NCBI RefSeq assembly: GCF_000186865.1 | Contig: NW_008705565.1 | Location: 191,927-255,926, forward strand | Source: Aureococcus anophagefferens | Taxonomy: Eukaryota > Sar > Pelagophyceae > Pelagomonadales > Pelagomonadaceae | Direction: 5' to 3' | DNA: 64,000 nucleotides | Shown: in pieces, positions 27,491 to 36,051 of the stretch | Position numbering within the stretch: the first letter of the stretch is position 1 | How the letters are laid out: the number at the start of each line of letters is the position of its first letter | Program-made: the position numbers and the translations under genes | The notes under the pieces: generated by a model | What the model was told of the DNA's origin: nothing | Seen by the model: only the letters and a program-made list of their open reading frames with translations | Databases searched by the model: none

Positions 27491-28222
27491 CTAGAGCTCC
27501 GCGAGGGTCTTGTCGACGACGAAGTCGAGGACCTTGGGCAAGACGCCCTGGAGCGAGTCCGACGCCTTCGCGAGGTTCGCGAGGAACTCGTCTTGCGTCG
27601 GATGCTCGCCGTCGACGATGTCCGTGACGACCTTGATGCCGAGGAGCGGCGTGCCCGTGAGCTCCGCGGCCCAGGCGATGGCCGCGGCCTCCATGTCCTT
27701 GCAGACGGCGCCGGACGCGTCGATGATCTCCGCGTCCGTCGGCGAGCAGTCGAGCGAGTTGCCCGTCGTGCACGGGCCCGTCTTCGCGCCGAGCGCCTCC
27801 ACGAGCCGCGGCGCCGCGACGGCGGCGCGCTTGCCGACGCACATGGCGTCGTAGCCGGGGATGGGCACGCGCCGGTCGTGGTGCTGGAACGACGACACGC
27901 AGTAGACGTCGCCGACGGCGCCGCCGCGCTTCGCGAAGCCGCCGCACGTGCCCGCGTTGACGAAGAGGTCCGGCGCGTCGCGCTCCGCGGCGAGGAACGT
28001 CGCCAGCGTCGCGAAGTCCGTGCCCACGAGGCTCTTGCCGTCGCTCATGCCCGGGTTGTAGACCACGACGGCCGCGCCCTTGTACGTGCCCTCGTGCACG
28101 ATGACGGGCGCCGGGCCGCTGGTGCTGCGCTTCTTCAGGCCGAGCGCGGCGATGAACGGGGCGCTCTCCTGCTCCATGGCCACGAGGAAGCAGACCTTGT
28201 TGAGCTTTTTCATGGCGGCCAT
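27491..28222 (-). CDS. 5'-methylthioadenosine/S-adenosylhomocysteine nucleosidase
   Basis: 243 residues. The nucleoside phosphorylase-type fold is indicated by VCFLVAMEQESAPFI at the N-terminus, FVNAGTCGGFAKRG, KDMEAAAIAWAAELTGTPLLG with the nucleosidase M-E-x-A signature, and IKVVTDIVDG carrying the catalytic Asp. The enzyme hydrolyses MTA (and SAH) to adenine and a ribosyl thiol in the methionine salvage pathway, in the cytosol. The start at 28222 gives the length of plant MTN enzymes; upstream open frame is Arg-rich and unlikely to be coding. It is convergent with the HECT gene, with 20 bp between stops. Confidence 0.85.
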   Translation of the reverse strand: MAAMKKLNKVCFLVAMEQESAPFIAALGLKKRSTSGPAPVIVHEGTYKGAAVVVYNPGMSDGKSLVGTDFATLATFLAAERDAPDLFVNAGTCGGFAKRGGAVGDVYCVSSFQHHDRRVPIPGYDAMCVGKRAAVAAPRLVEALGAKTGPCTTGNSLDCSPTDAEIIDASGAVCKDMEAAAIAWAAELTGTPLLGIKVVTDIVDGEHPTQDEFLANLAKASDSLQGVLPKVLDFVVDKTLAEL

Positions 28223-28431
28223 GCTCTCCGATGCTGTGGCGAGAGCTTCATCATCGCTTTGTTGACTCGACTCGTCTCGAGACCTCGCGGCTCTCGGCGG
28301 CATCTGGGCGTGTTCCGCCTGAGTCGTCGTCGAGTTCCAGCGCCGTACGCCCGCCCGCGCCGTCGCAAGCAGCTGCCGCAACAGACACCGGAGCCCGCGT
28401 CGCCTTTCACGCGCCGTCGCAAGCGCCAAAC

Positions 28432-29982
28432 ATGCTCTTCCTCGAGGCGGAGCTCGACGTGCCCGACGCGTCGCAGCTGCCGGCGATCGCCTGCCCGGAG
28501 TGCGGCGTGCCCACCGTCGCGCGCGACGACGGCTTCCTCTGCCTCGAGTGCGTGCGCGCGACCTACGACTGGCGGCGGCCGCTCGAGGCGCACGTCGCCA
28601 AGCACCCGAAGCTCCTCGCCGTGCGGCGGTGCAACGAGTGCGCGCGCGTGCTCACGTCGGACCCGGCGGCCAAGGTCGAGCGCTGGGAGGCCTGCGACCG
28701 CGAGTCGGACGCGCTCCTCGCGTTCCTGCTGCGGCGGATCAAGAGCGCGCTCATCGGCAAGAAGGCCGCGCAGCTCGTCGCGGGCCTGTCGAACGGCCTC
28801 CGGGGCCGCGAGCTCGTGCTCGCGGACGCGCGCCTCGTCTGGACGGAGCCGCACAGCCGGCGCCTGCGCCTCGACGCGGAGCTCTCGCACGCGTCCGTGC
28901 GGCAGCGCTGCGAGTTCGAGTTCGTCGAGGAGGGCTGCAAGTGCGACGACTGCGCGGGCGAGGCGCGCGAGAAGCGGAACCGGAAGATGGGCAAGGGCGG
29001 CGGCGACTTCGGGTGCCGCGTGCAGATCCGCGTCGCGCGGCTCCGCACGGGCGACGCGGCCGCGGGCGCGCGGACGCTGCGGTCCCTCGAGGAGTTCCTG
29101 CGGTCTCTGGGGAAGCGCGGCGGGCCGCGGGAGCTGCGCTTCGCGGCGCACCGGCTGCCCCACGGCCGGGGCCTGGACGTCGACTTCGACGAGGAGCGCG
29201 AGGCGCTGACCTTCGTCGAGGAGCTCCGGCGCGCGGGACGCGCGCCCGTGCGCCTCGCGAACCGGACCAAGAAGCTCGTCACGCACGACCCCAAGGCGAA
29301 CACGGCGGAGTTCCAGCGGACGATCCTGCTCGAGATCCCGCCCGTGTCCAAGCACGACCTCGTCAAGCTCGGCCGGCGGGTTTTTCTCGCGACGTCGGTC
29401 CGCGCGACCATCGCGCTCGCGGACGTCGTCACGGGCGAGCTCCGCGACTACAACGCGGAGGCCTACTTCAAGAACCCCTTCGACGCCGTCGCGTCGACGA
29501 AAAGCATGGTCGAGGTGCGCGTCGTCGGCAAGGCGCCCCTCTCCGAGGACGTCGACGTCGCGCGCCACGCCGACGACGACCCGGTGCCGGCCGACGCGCG
29601 GCGCCTCCCCGAGGCCTCGCGGCGCGCGGGCGCCGTCGTCAAGGCCTACGACCTCCACGCCGTCGTGGGCGTCGACCTGTCGAAGCTGCCGCGCTTCGTG
29701 CTCGTGGCGCCCGGCGGCGCCAAGGAGGACGGCGACGACGCGACGACGGCCGTCTCGACGGTCATGTCCAAGGCGGCGAAGCGCAAGGCGAAGAAGCGCG
29801 CGGCCCAGTCGGCGAGCGTCGCGTCCGACGCGCCGACGGAGCGCGACTTCGACGACGACGAGTTCCAGAGCCTCCTGGACCAGCCCGCGACCATCCCCGA
29901 GCTGAGCGAGCTCGAGATCGACGACGACGACGACGGCGCGGCCCCCCTCGGCTCCGACGAGTCCTGGGTCAAGGTGTCCTAA
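28432..29982 (+). CDS. NMD3: NMD3-like 60S ribosomal export adaptor
   Basis: 516 residues. N-terminal zinc-binding cysteines are present as CPECGVPT, CLECVRATYD and RRCNECARVL. They are followed by LVWTEPHSRRLRL, matching the NMD3 signature WTEPHSKRLK, and by CKCDDC, FGCRVQIRVARL and LVTHDPKANTAEFQ, all in NMD3 order. NMD3 binds the late 60S subunit and supplies the CRM1 export signal. The acidic C-terminus (FDDDEFQSLLDQPATIPELSELEIDD), with leucines spaced as in an export signal, fits that role. Only about 210 bp separate it from the divergent nucleosidase start. Confidence 0.85.
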   Translation: MLFLEAELDVPDASQLPAIACPECGVPTVARDDGFLCLECVRATYDWRRPLEAHVAKHPKLLAVRRCNECARVLTSDPAAKVERWEACDRESDALLAFLLRRIKSALIGKKAAQLVAGLSNGLRGRELVLADARLVWTEPHSRRLRLDAELSHASVRQRCEFEFVEEGCKCDDCAGEAREKRNRKMGKGGGDFGCRVQIRVARLRTGDAAAGARTLRSLEEFLRSLGKRGGPRELRFAAHRLPHGRGLDVDFDEEREALTFVEELRRAGRAPVRLANRTKKLVTHDPKANTAEFQRTILLEIPPVSKHDLVKLGRRVFLATSVRATIALADVVTGELRDYNAEAYFKNPFDAVASTKSMVEVRVVGKAPLSEDVDVARHADDDPVPADARRLPEASRRAGAVVKAYDLHAVVGVDLSKLPRFVLVAPGGAKEDGDDATTAVSTVMSKAAKRKAKKRAAQSASVASDAPTERDFDDDEFQSLLDQPATIPELSELEIDDDDDGAAPLGSDESWVKVS

Positions 29983-30022
29983 GGTGCTGGGTTTCCTGCA
30001 CGTGTGTCCTAGGAAGGTGCTG

Positions 30023-31411
30023 TTATCGAAGGTCCTCGGGGTAGAGCTCCGCGCCGAGCCGATCTTCCACGAGGCGCACGAACATGGCCGCGGCCACCGG
30101 CAGCGCGTTGTCGTTGAAGTCGAAGCTCGTCGAGTGGAGCGTGCAGTTCGACCGGCAGGCCGCGCCCGCGTCCGCGAAGGCGCCGGGCGTCTCGAGATCG
30201 ATCGACGCGTGCCCGGCGTACCGCTCCTCGGCCGCGCCGACGAAGAAGAACGCGCCCCGGGCGAGGCCGCCGTCCTGCGGTCGCAGGAAGTAGGAGAAGT
30301 CCTCGCCCGCGAGCAGCGGGAGCCCGTCGTCGAGGTCGACGTCGCGGCCCTCGCGCGCCGCGGCGCGCGCGACCGCGGCCGCGCCCTCCTTGTAGTTGAC
30401 GACGGGCGGGTACTTGGTCGCGATCTCCACCGTCGCCGTCGCGCCGAGCGCGGCGCACGTGCCCTCGACGACGCGCGTCACCGCAGACTTGACGGTCTCG
30501 AAGACGCCGTCGTCGAAGTCGCGGATCGTGCCGGTCAGCAGCGCGGCGTCGGGGATGACGTTCAGCGCGCCGGAGCCCGCGTGGAAGTTCGTGACGGACA
30601 CGACGGCGGACTCGGCCGCGGGCACGTTTCGCGAGACGACGGTCTGCAGCGCCGCGACGACGTGCGCGCCGGCGACGACGGGGTCGACGCCGTTGTGGGG
30701 CTGAGAGGCGTGGCCGCCTACCAAGCATGTCGGTAACGAGTTTCTTCGTTTTCCCGCTCAAAAGCTCTCGAAAATCGTCGCGGCCGCGGGACGCCGGTGG
30801 CCGCCCGCGCCCGTCACGGAGATCCGCAGCTCCGACGACCGGCCCATGACGGCGCCCGCCTTGACGCGCACGGCGCCCACGGGCGCCGTGGGCAGGTTGT
30901 GCAGGCCGTAGATCTCGTCCACGCCGTCGAGCGCGCCGCCGCGGATCATCGGCAGCGCGCCGCCGTGGCGCCAGCCGGCCTCGAAGCGCCCGCCCTCCTC
31001 GGCCGGCTGGAAGAGCAGGCGCACGCCCGCGTCCGGCGGGAGCCGGTCGCGCCGCCGCGCGAGGAGCGCCGCGGCGAGCACGAGGCCGGCCATGTGGCCG
31101 TCGTGGCCGCACATGTGCGCGAAGCCGTCGCGCGCCGACCGGTACGGCAGCCGCGGGTTCGCCTCCTGCATGCGCAGCGCGTCCATGTCCGCGCGCAGCG
31201 CGATGCGCCGCGCGGGCGCGCCGGGCCCGTCGATGTCCACGACCAAGCCCGTCCGCGCGCACGGCGCGATGGCGGCGGCGTCGACGCCGGCGATGTCGAC
31301 GAGCGCGGCGCGGAGCCTCGCCTGCGTCCAGGTCTCCTCGAAGCCGGCCTCCGGGTGCGCGTGCAGCTCGCGCCGCAGCGCGCAGCAGGCGCGCACGAGG
31401 CTTTCGTCCAT
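30023..31411 (-). CDS. M20-family amidohydrolase (IAA-amino acid / hippurate hydrolase type), two exons
   Basis: Exons 31411-30805 and 30717-30023 give 433 residues. Metal-binding motifs: RADMDALRMQEANP, HMCGHDGHMAGLVLAAALL (Cys/His ligands), FQPAEEGG and the late GEDFSYFL. The dimerisation insert begins VTGAGGHASQPHNGVDPV and is restored only by removing an 87 bp intron. Family members hydrolyse N-acyl amino acids, including auxin conjugates in plants; the substrate here is unknown. No targeting peptide is seen. The intron is divisible by three but contains an in-frame TGA when read through, and it carries target-site-like direct repeats. Confidence 0.85.
30718..30796 (-). mobile_element. 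Short introner-like insertion (79 bp) forming the intron of the M20 gene
   Basis: The 8 bp repeat GCGGCCAC (gene strand) flanks it exactly at 30804-30797 and 30717-30710. Excision with one repeat gives GAGGHASQPHNG, the conserved M20 sequence. On the gene strand the element begins CGGCGTCCCGCGGCCGCG and ends ACATGCTTGGTAG. The beginning is shared with the insertion at 51618-51672 and the end with that at 17576-17656. The donor is GC within the left repeat. Confidence 0.65.
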
Positions 31412-31541
31412 CGCGCAACGCGGAGGCCGCGTCGGTGCGGCGCGATGCCGAGGCGCCGCTCTTTGTGCGGCAGCATTGCTTCAGGTAAAAAAGGTGCCCT
31501 TCGCGTATCAACCTCACATCGAGGTGCGCAGACTCGGCAGC

Positions 31542-33110
31542 ATGGTCCGCGTCGGTCGGCGGGCTGCCCTGGCGACGGCGGCGGGCGTGAGCCTCGCCGT
31601 CGTGGGCCTGCGCGTCACCGGCGTGCCGCGCGGCATCGGCGCCCTCTTCGCCTTGGACGACGCGTCGAGCGCCTACACGACGACGACGCTCACGCGCGAC
31701 GACCTGCTGGCCTACGACAAGGTCTGCGCCTGGGTCGCGGACACGGAGAACGTGGCCGACTGCTACGCCGTCAAGGACGCGCGGCTCAACTACCTCGTGC
31801 CGTCGAAGATCGAGGTCCGGTACCGCAGCGACCTCCTCGAGGGCGAGATCGGCGCGGCCGCGGCCAAGGGCTACATCGCGTACAACATGGTCTACAACGA
31901 GGACGACGACGCCTGCTCCGCGTCCTGGTTCATCATCATGTCCATGAAGGGCGTCATCAAGACCATCGTGCCCCTGAAGATCGACGGCGAGGTCGGCCGC
32001 GCCGCGGGGCTCAAGAACTGGAACGACGACTACCTCGTCTTCGCGGGCGCCAAGCAGATGAAGTTCGGCGGCAACGCCTACAAGATGGACTGGAAGACGG
32101 GCGACTACGAGGAGCTCTGCGACGCCGCCGTCGACATCCACGACGTCCAGCGATCGACGACGGACGGCAGCGCGATCTGGTACCCCAAGGACACGGAGTA
32201 CCGCCGCGCGAACGTCGACAGCGGCGAGGTCACGCTGGCCCTCGACGTGCCCAGCACCGTCGAGGACCTGAACCACGTCCAGGTCCTCGCCGACGACGAG
32301 TACGCCATCTTCTCCAGCCGCCTGACGAACTCCATCATCAAGGGCAAGGCGAAGACGGGCGAGCTCGTCTGGGAGCTCGGCGGCGACGACGGCGAGTTCT
32401 CGCTGACGGACCTCGACGGCTACACCTACGCCGCGGGCCACTCCTACTGGAAGGGCCAGCACAACGCCGAGTACATCGGCGAGGACCAGTACGCGCTCTT
32501 CGACAACAACTACGACCACGAGACCGCGGGCTCGCGCCTGCTCGTCGTCCAGGTCGACGAGGACGCCATGTCCGCGGAGATCGTCTTCGAATACGCCACG
32601 GGCACCTACACCAAGGTCGGCGGCGACAACGACCTCGTGCCCACGGGCAACTACATCGCGACGTGGTGGCAGTCCGAGTACTACACGGCCGCGGACCTCT
32701 ACGACAGCGCGATCGTCGAGGTCACGACGGACTCGGAGGTCGCCTTCGAGGCCAAGTTCTACAGCGACCGGTCCTGCGCCGACGACGAGTGCTCCATCGA
32801 CGACGAGAGCTGGTACGCGTACTCCGTCGAGCGCTTCTACGAGTACCCCATCGCGTACTCCGTCTCCTGCGTCGAGGCGTCGACGCTGTCCTTCACGGCC
32901 CACGACACGCACAAGTCGCCCTCGGAGACGTCCGGCACCTACAAGATCTACGACGCCGCGGGGACGCTCCAGACCAAGGGCGACTTCGACTTCGCGGCGC
33001 ACTGGCGCCCGCAGACGGTCGACGTGTCCTCGGCCGACATCCCCAGCGAGGGCACGCTCCTCATCGTCAACCAGTACGGCGCCACGGCCACGGAGACCTT
33101 CACGTGCTGA
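31542..33110 (+). CDS. Arylsulfotransferase (ASST)-family protein
   Basis: 522 residues with an N-terminal signal anchor (GRRAALATAAGVSLAVVGL). Beta-propeller repeats are seen, with the family hallmarks DLNHVQVLADDEYAIFSSRL, IIKGKAKTGELVWELGG, HSYWKGQHNAEYIG and YALFDNNYD, as in the arylsulfotransferase 2 family common in fungi and algae. The DxNHxQ and HxxxxQHN histidines match the catalytic pattern. Acts outside the cell or in the secretory pathway; it transfers sulfate between phenolic compounds in characterised bacterial relatives. Codon use and composition match the neighbours, so there is no sign of recent transfer. Confidence 0.75.
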   Translation: MVRVGRRAALATAAGVSLAVVGLRVTGVPRGIGALFALDDASSAYTTTTLTRDDLLAYDKVCAWVADTENVADCYAVKDARLNYLVPSKIEVRYRSDLLEGEIGAAAAKGYIAYNMVYNEDDDACSASWFIIMSMKGVIKTIVPLKIDGEVGRAAGLKNWNDDYLVFAGAKQMKFGGNAYKMDWKTGDYEELCDAAVDIHDVQRSTTDGSAIWYPKDTEYRRANVDSGEVTLALDVPSTVEDLNHVQVLADDEYAIFSSRLTNSIIKGKAKTGELVWELGGDDGEFSLTDLDGYTYAAGHSYWKGQHNAEYIGEDQYALFDNNYDHETAGSRLLVVQVDEDAMSAEIVFEYATGTYTKVGGDNDLVPTGNYIATWWQSEYYTAADLYDSAIVEVTTDSEVAFEAKFYSDRSCADDECSIDDESWYAYSVERFYEYPIAYSVSCVEASTLSFTAHDTHKSPSETSGTYKIYDAAGTLQTKGDFDFAAHWRPQTVDVSSADIPSEGTLLIVNQYGATATETFTC

Positions 33111-33382
33111 TCGCCTCCTTAGGGTGCTTTGCTTTTTTTCTTTTGCGCGACGGCACGTTGCGGCTCTATTGATGTTGCCGTGCAGTCGAGATCGACCGTC
33201 TCTGGAGGCCAGAACTCGCGAAGAACGCCTCTCAGTCGTGCAGTACTCCGCGGTCCGCGAGCTCGTGCTCGCACCTCCCAGACGTCGCGCAGTAAAAAAT
33301 CCGCGCGTTTCCGCTCTCTCAGCGACTCCGCGGCTGGTGCAGGGGCGCCGAGGCGACGCTCCGCCGCCGGTGCCGCGCGGAC
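33111..33382. other. Intergenic region
   Basis: 272 bp between two tandem + strand genes. It starts with a T-rich stretch (33127-33145), probably part of the 3' end signals of the arylsulfotransferase gene. No further element recognised; the promoter of the next gene is presumably here. Confidence 0.35.
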
Positions 33383-34279
33383 ATGCGCACCGTGCCGCTG
33401 CGCCTCTACCTGGCGCTCGCGCAGGCGCAGGCGCTCGCCGTCGCGCAGCAGGCGCCCCAGCTGCTGCTCGCCGCGAGCCCCGACAGCTGGGCCGCGACGC
33501 GCTACGAGGTCGTCGCCGCCGCGCCGGGCGAGGCGGCGGGCGCGGGCGCGCGCTGCGCGACGCCCGCCGCCTGGGACGGGAACCTGCCGGAGACGGTGGC
33601 CGCGGGGGACGTCGCCGCGCGGGCGGCGCTCGGGCGCGTCGACGTCGAGGCGCTCCCGGGCGCGCGGCGCTTCGACTTCGGCGGAGGCGACGCGTACGAG
33701 CTCCTCGAGCGCGACTACAACGTCGTCGGCGACCGGCTCTGGGAGTCGAGCCTCGTGCTCGCGCTCTACCTGCGGGCGAAGGCGAGCGTCGCGCCCGACG
33801 GGTCCGTGCTGGAGCTCGGCGCGGGCCTCGGCCTCCCCTCCGTCGACGTGAGCCGGCGCCTCCCCCGCGCGACCGTGACCGCGACGGACGCGCTGCCCGA
33901 CGTCGTCGACCACCTGCGGCTGAACGCGGACCGCGCCGGCGCCTCGGGCCTCCGCGCGGCGACGCTCGACTACGCGGAGCGGCCGGCGCCGGGCGCGGCG
34001 CCGGACGTCGTCCTCGGCGCGGACATCGCCTACCTGGCGGACCACGCCCAGGCGCTCGCGCGCTACCTCGCGAGGCTGCGGCCGAAGCTGGGGTTGATCG
34101 TGGCGCCGACGACGCGCTCGACGCTCTACGACCTCGCGGCCGCGCTCCTCGCGGACGGCGCGGACGTCTCCGAGGAGCGCTACGACCTCCTCTCCTCGGC
34201 GTCCGGCGCGACGGGCGCGGAGAACGAGACGCGCCACGCGGCGCACTACCGCGTCCTCTCCGTCCGGTACCGCTCTTAA
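33383..34279 (+). CDS. METTL21/FAM86-like protein methyltransferase
   Basis: 298 residues. The Rossmann core has VLELGAGLGLPSVDVSRRLP (SAM loop), VTATDALPDVVDHLRLNADR (acidic ribose-binding residue) and DVVLGADIAYLADHAQAL, the D-x-x-Y motif of the methyltransferase 16 family. Family members methylate lysine in translation factors and chaperones. The first 35 residues are hydrophobic and Ala/Gln-rich and may be an organelle or secretory signal, which would be unusual for this family. Preceding segment WESSLVLALYL also matches the family's W-E-x-x-x-x-L pattern. Confidence 0.75.
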   Translation: MRTVPLRLYLALAQAQALAVAQQAPQLLLAASPDSWAATRYEVVAAAPGEAAGAGARCATPAAWDGNLPETVAAGDVAARAALGRVDVEALPGARRFDFGGGDAYELLERDYNVVGDRLWESSLVLALYLRAKASVAPDGSVLELGAGLGLPSVDVSRRLPRATVTATDALPDVVDHLRLNADRAGASGLRAATLDYAERPAPGAAPDVVLGADIAYLADHAQALARYLARLRPKLGLIVAPTTRSTLYDLAAALLADGADVSEERYDLLSSASGATGAENETRHAAHYRVLSVRYRS

Positions 34280-34322
34280 AGGCCGTCCGGTACCGCGCTC
34301 AAAGGCCGAAGTGGCGCGGGGC

Positions 34323-34844
34323 CTACGTGTCGTAGAAGGCGGTCTTGCGGCTCCAGCCGGCGCGCGCCGGCCGCGGGAGGCTGACGAGGCCCGAGTCCTG
34401 CACGCCGTCGTCGTCGAACTCGTACTCCTCGCGGGGCTGCGACGCGGGCGGGCGCCGCGGCGCGAATTGCGGCGACGCCGGCGACGCCGGCGCGACGCCG
34501 CGGCGCGCGAGCTTGTTCGAGGGGCCCTTGCGGCTTTCCTGGGAGATCGTGGGGTACCACTCGTCGAAGCGCAGGGGCGGCTCCTGCGTGATGAGATGAA
34601 CACCGAGCGACGAGAAGAAGGCGCGGGCTCGCGCGGAGTCGTCGTCCTCGCCGTCCTCGTACCGTCGCGAGTCGGAGTCGGCCGTCGACGGCGCGCGCGG
34701 CTCCGGGACCCGGCGGCGCTTCGGCACGCGCGCGCCGCCATCGTCGTCGTCCGCCGCGGCGGGGCGCGGCGCGTCCTCGAGCGCCCACGGCTCGCGCGAC
34801 CCGCTCGCTTCCGCCGCGGGGGACCTGCGAGGTTTCGTCGGCAT
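34323..34844 (-). CDS. Unknown, mostly disordered protein
   Basis: 173 residues, rich in Pro, Arg, Asp and Ser, without signal peptide or membrane segment. A short conserved-looking core (ARAFFSSLGVHLITQEPPLRFDEWYPTISQ) is flanked by disordered tails, and the C-terminus ends WSRKTAFYDT. Pattern is that of a small nuclear or cytoskeletal linear-motif protein. No family recognised. The frame is clean from ATG 34844 to the stop. Confidence 0.5.
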   Translation of the reverse strand: MPTKPRRSPAAEASGSREPWALEDAPRPAAADDDDGGARVPKRRRVPEPRAPSTADSDSRRYEDGEDDDSARARAFFSSLGVHLITQEPPLRFDEWYPTISQESRKGPSNKLARRGVAPASPASPQFAPRRPPASQPREEYEFDDDGVQDSGLVSLPRPARAGWSRKTAFYDT

Positions 34845-34850
34845 CCCGCT

Positions 34851-35377
34851 TTAGACTTCGACGCCGGCGCCATGGTACGTGCCCCAGGGCCGCGCCGCGT
34901 CCTCCTCCTCGTCCTCCTCCTCCGATTCGTCGTCCGTCGGGGGCTTGTCCGCTCCCGGAAGCGCGGCGGCGCCGCGGCCGCGCTCGCGCAGATCGCCCCC
35001 GGGCAGGGACGCGAGGCGCGCCTCGTGCGCCTGGAGCATGCGGTCGACGCGCGTCGCCTGCAGGTTCGCCTCTTTTAGGCCGCGCGAGACGACGACGAGC
35101 GACGGTTCCGGACGAGTCGTCGCGGACGCGGGGCGCCCGCGTGCTCGTCGCAGATCGCCCGCACGCGCTCGTCCGCCGCACGGCACGCGCGGTCGAGCGG
35201 CTTCGCGAGCCCGCCGACGACGGGGCGCATTTCCGGCCAGTCGTCGAGCCCGAGGACGCGCTCCTTGGCGACCGGCGCCAAAGCGGCGTACATCTTGAGG
35301 TATGTCGCACCCAACTCGTTGTCGAGGCTCAGCGCGAGCGGCGCGAGGAGGAGCGCGCTCGGGTCCGCGTCGAGCAT
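34851..35377 (-). CDS. Unknown small helical protein, frame broken near 35058-35150
   Basis: Starts at ATG 35377 with LALSLDNELGATYLKMYAAL and continues helical to about 35145. A second frame carries SLVVVSRGLKEANLQATRV and QAHEARLASL, ending in an acidic tail (DDESEEEDEEEDAARPWGTYHGAG). The two halves are in different frames. A 56 bp GT-AG intron at 35113-35058 would join them in phase (156 residues) but would remove the LVVVSRGLKE segment. A one-base error in the CCCC run near 35132 would keep it. I cannot tell which. No family recognised. It lies 6 bp from the start codon of the next - strand gene at 34844. Confidence 0.4.
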
Positions 35378-36051
35378 CGTTGGGTCTGGTTATACGGCAG
35401 CGGCGGGTCGAAATCGCGTAAGACGATGACGCGAGGAATGTCCACAAGCGCCCAAAGCTCGCCGAAGAGCTGGGCTGCGGAGTCCTGACCAGGCGAGGCC
35501 CCAGCTCAGCAACGAGCTCCACCGCGAGTGGAGCACCACCGCCGCGAGTACTCGCGCGCGCTACCTGATCTCCGGCTTCAAGTTCGCCGACGGCTCTTGG
35601 AAGACCGCCACGCGATCCCTCTCCCGCCGACTCGAGGACGGCGCGCGCCGCCTCGCGGACCGTGCCGCCCTCGCCACCCTCACGACCGACTTCTGCTGCG
35701 GCGGTTAGTCGGCGACCTTGCGCCGCCGGCTAGCTCGGTTCGCCGAGGTACCCCGCGAACCCCCCTTCTGGAGGAGGCCTCTGAGGCCTCTCGGGAGGGC
35801 CAGGATAATCTCGTGAAAGTCCACAGATGTGTGCTGAGCACAAAGCAAGAGAAGCGCCATAAGACAACCTCTGAGCGTCGATAGCTCCCCCGACGCGAAA
35901 TTCCGGGTCGTCGATCGCGTGAACAGCCGACGCTCGCCGGATTCGCAAACGGCCTCGTCGACGGCGCCGCGCCACGCCTCGGACACGCGGCCCGTCGCGC
36001 GGTCGCCGACCTCGACGTGAGAAACAACGCCCGCGCCCGGGTCGTCAACCC
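35378..36051. other. Intergenic region with one unexplained open stretch
   Basis: 674 bp between divergent genes. On the + strand, 35430-35709 is open in one frame and reads like protein near its end (RYLISGFKFADGSWKTATRS, then a TAG stop at 35706-35708). It has no ATG and no obvious splice partner, so it could be a last exon of an unrecognised gene or a gene remnant. The rest, 35710-36051, shows nothing I recognise and should contain the MYND gene promoter. Confidence 0.35.

Noticed and set aside
34851..35113. Target-site repeats at the frame break of the small helical gene
   Set aside because: GCGACG occurs several times there, but no pair is in matching phase, so I could not support an introner at this site.
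35430..35709. Gene on the + strand containing RYLISGFKFADGSWK
   Set aside because: No ATG, no recognised family and no clear acceptor or partner exon, so I mention it only as an open stretch.
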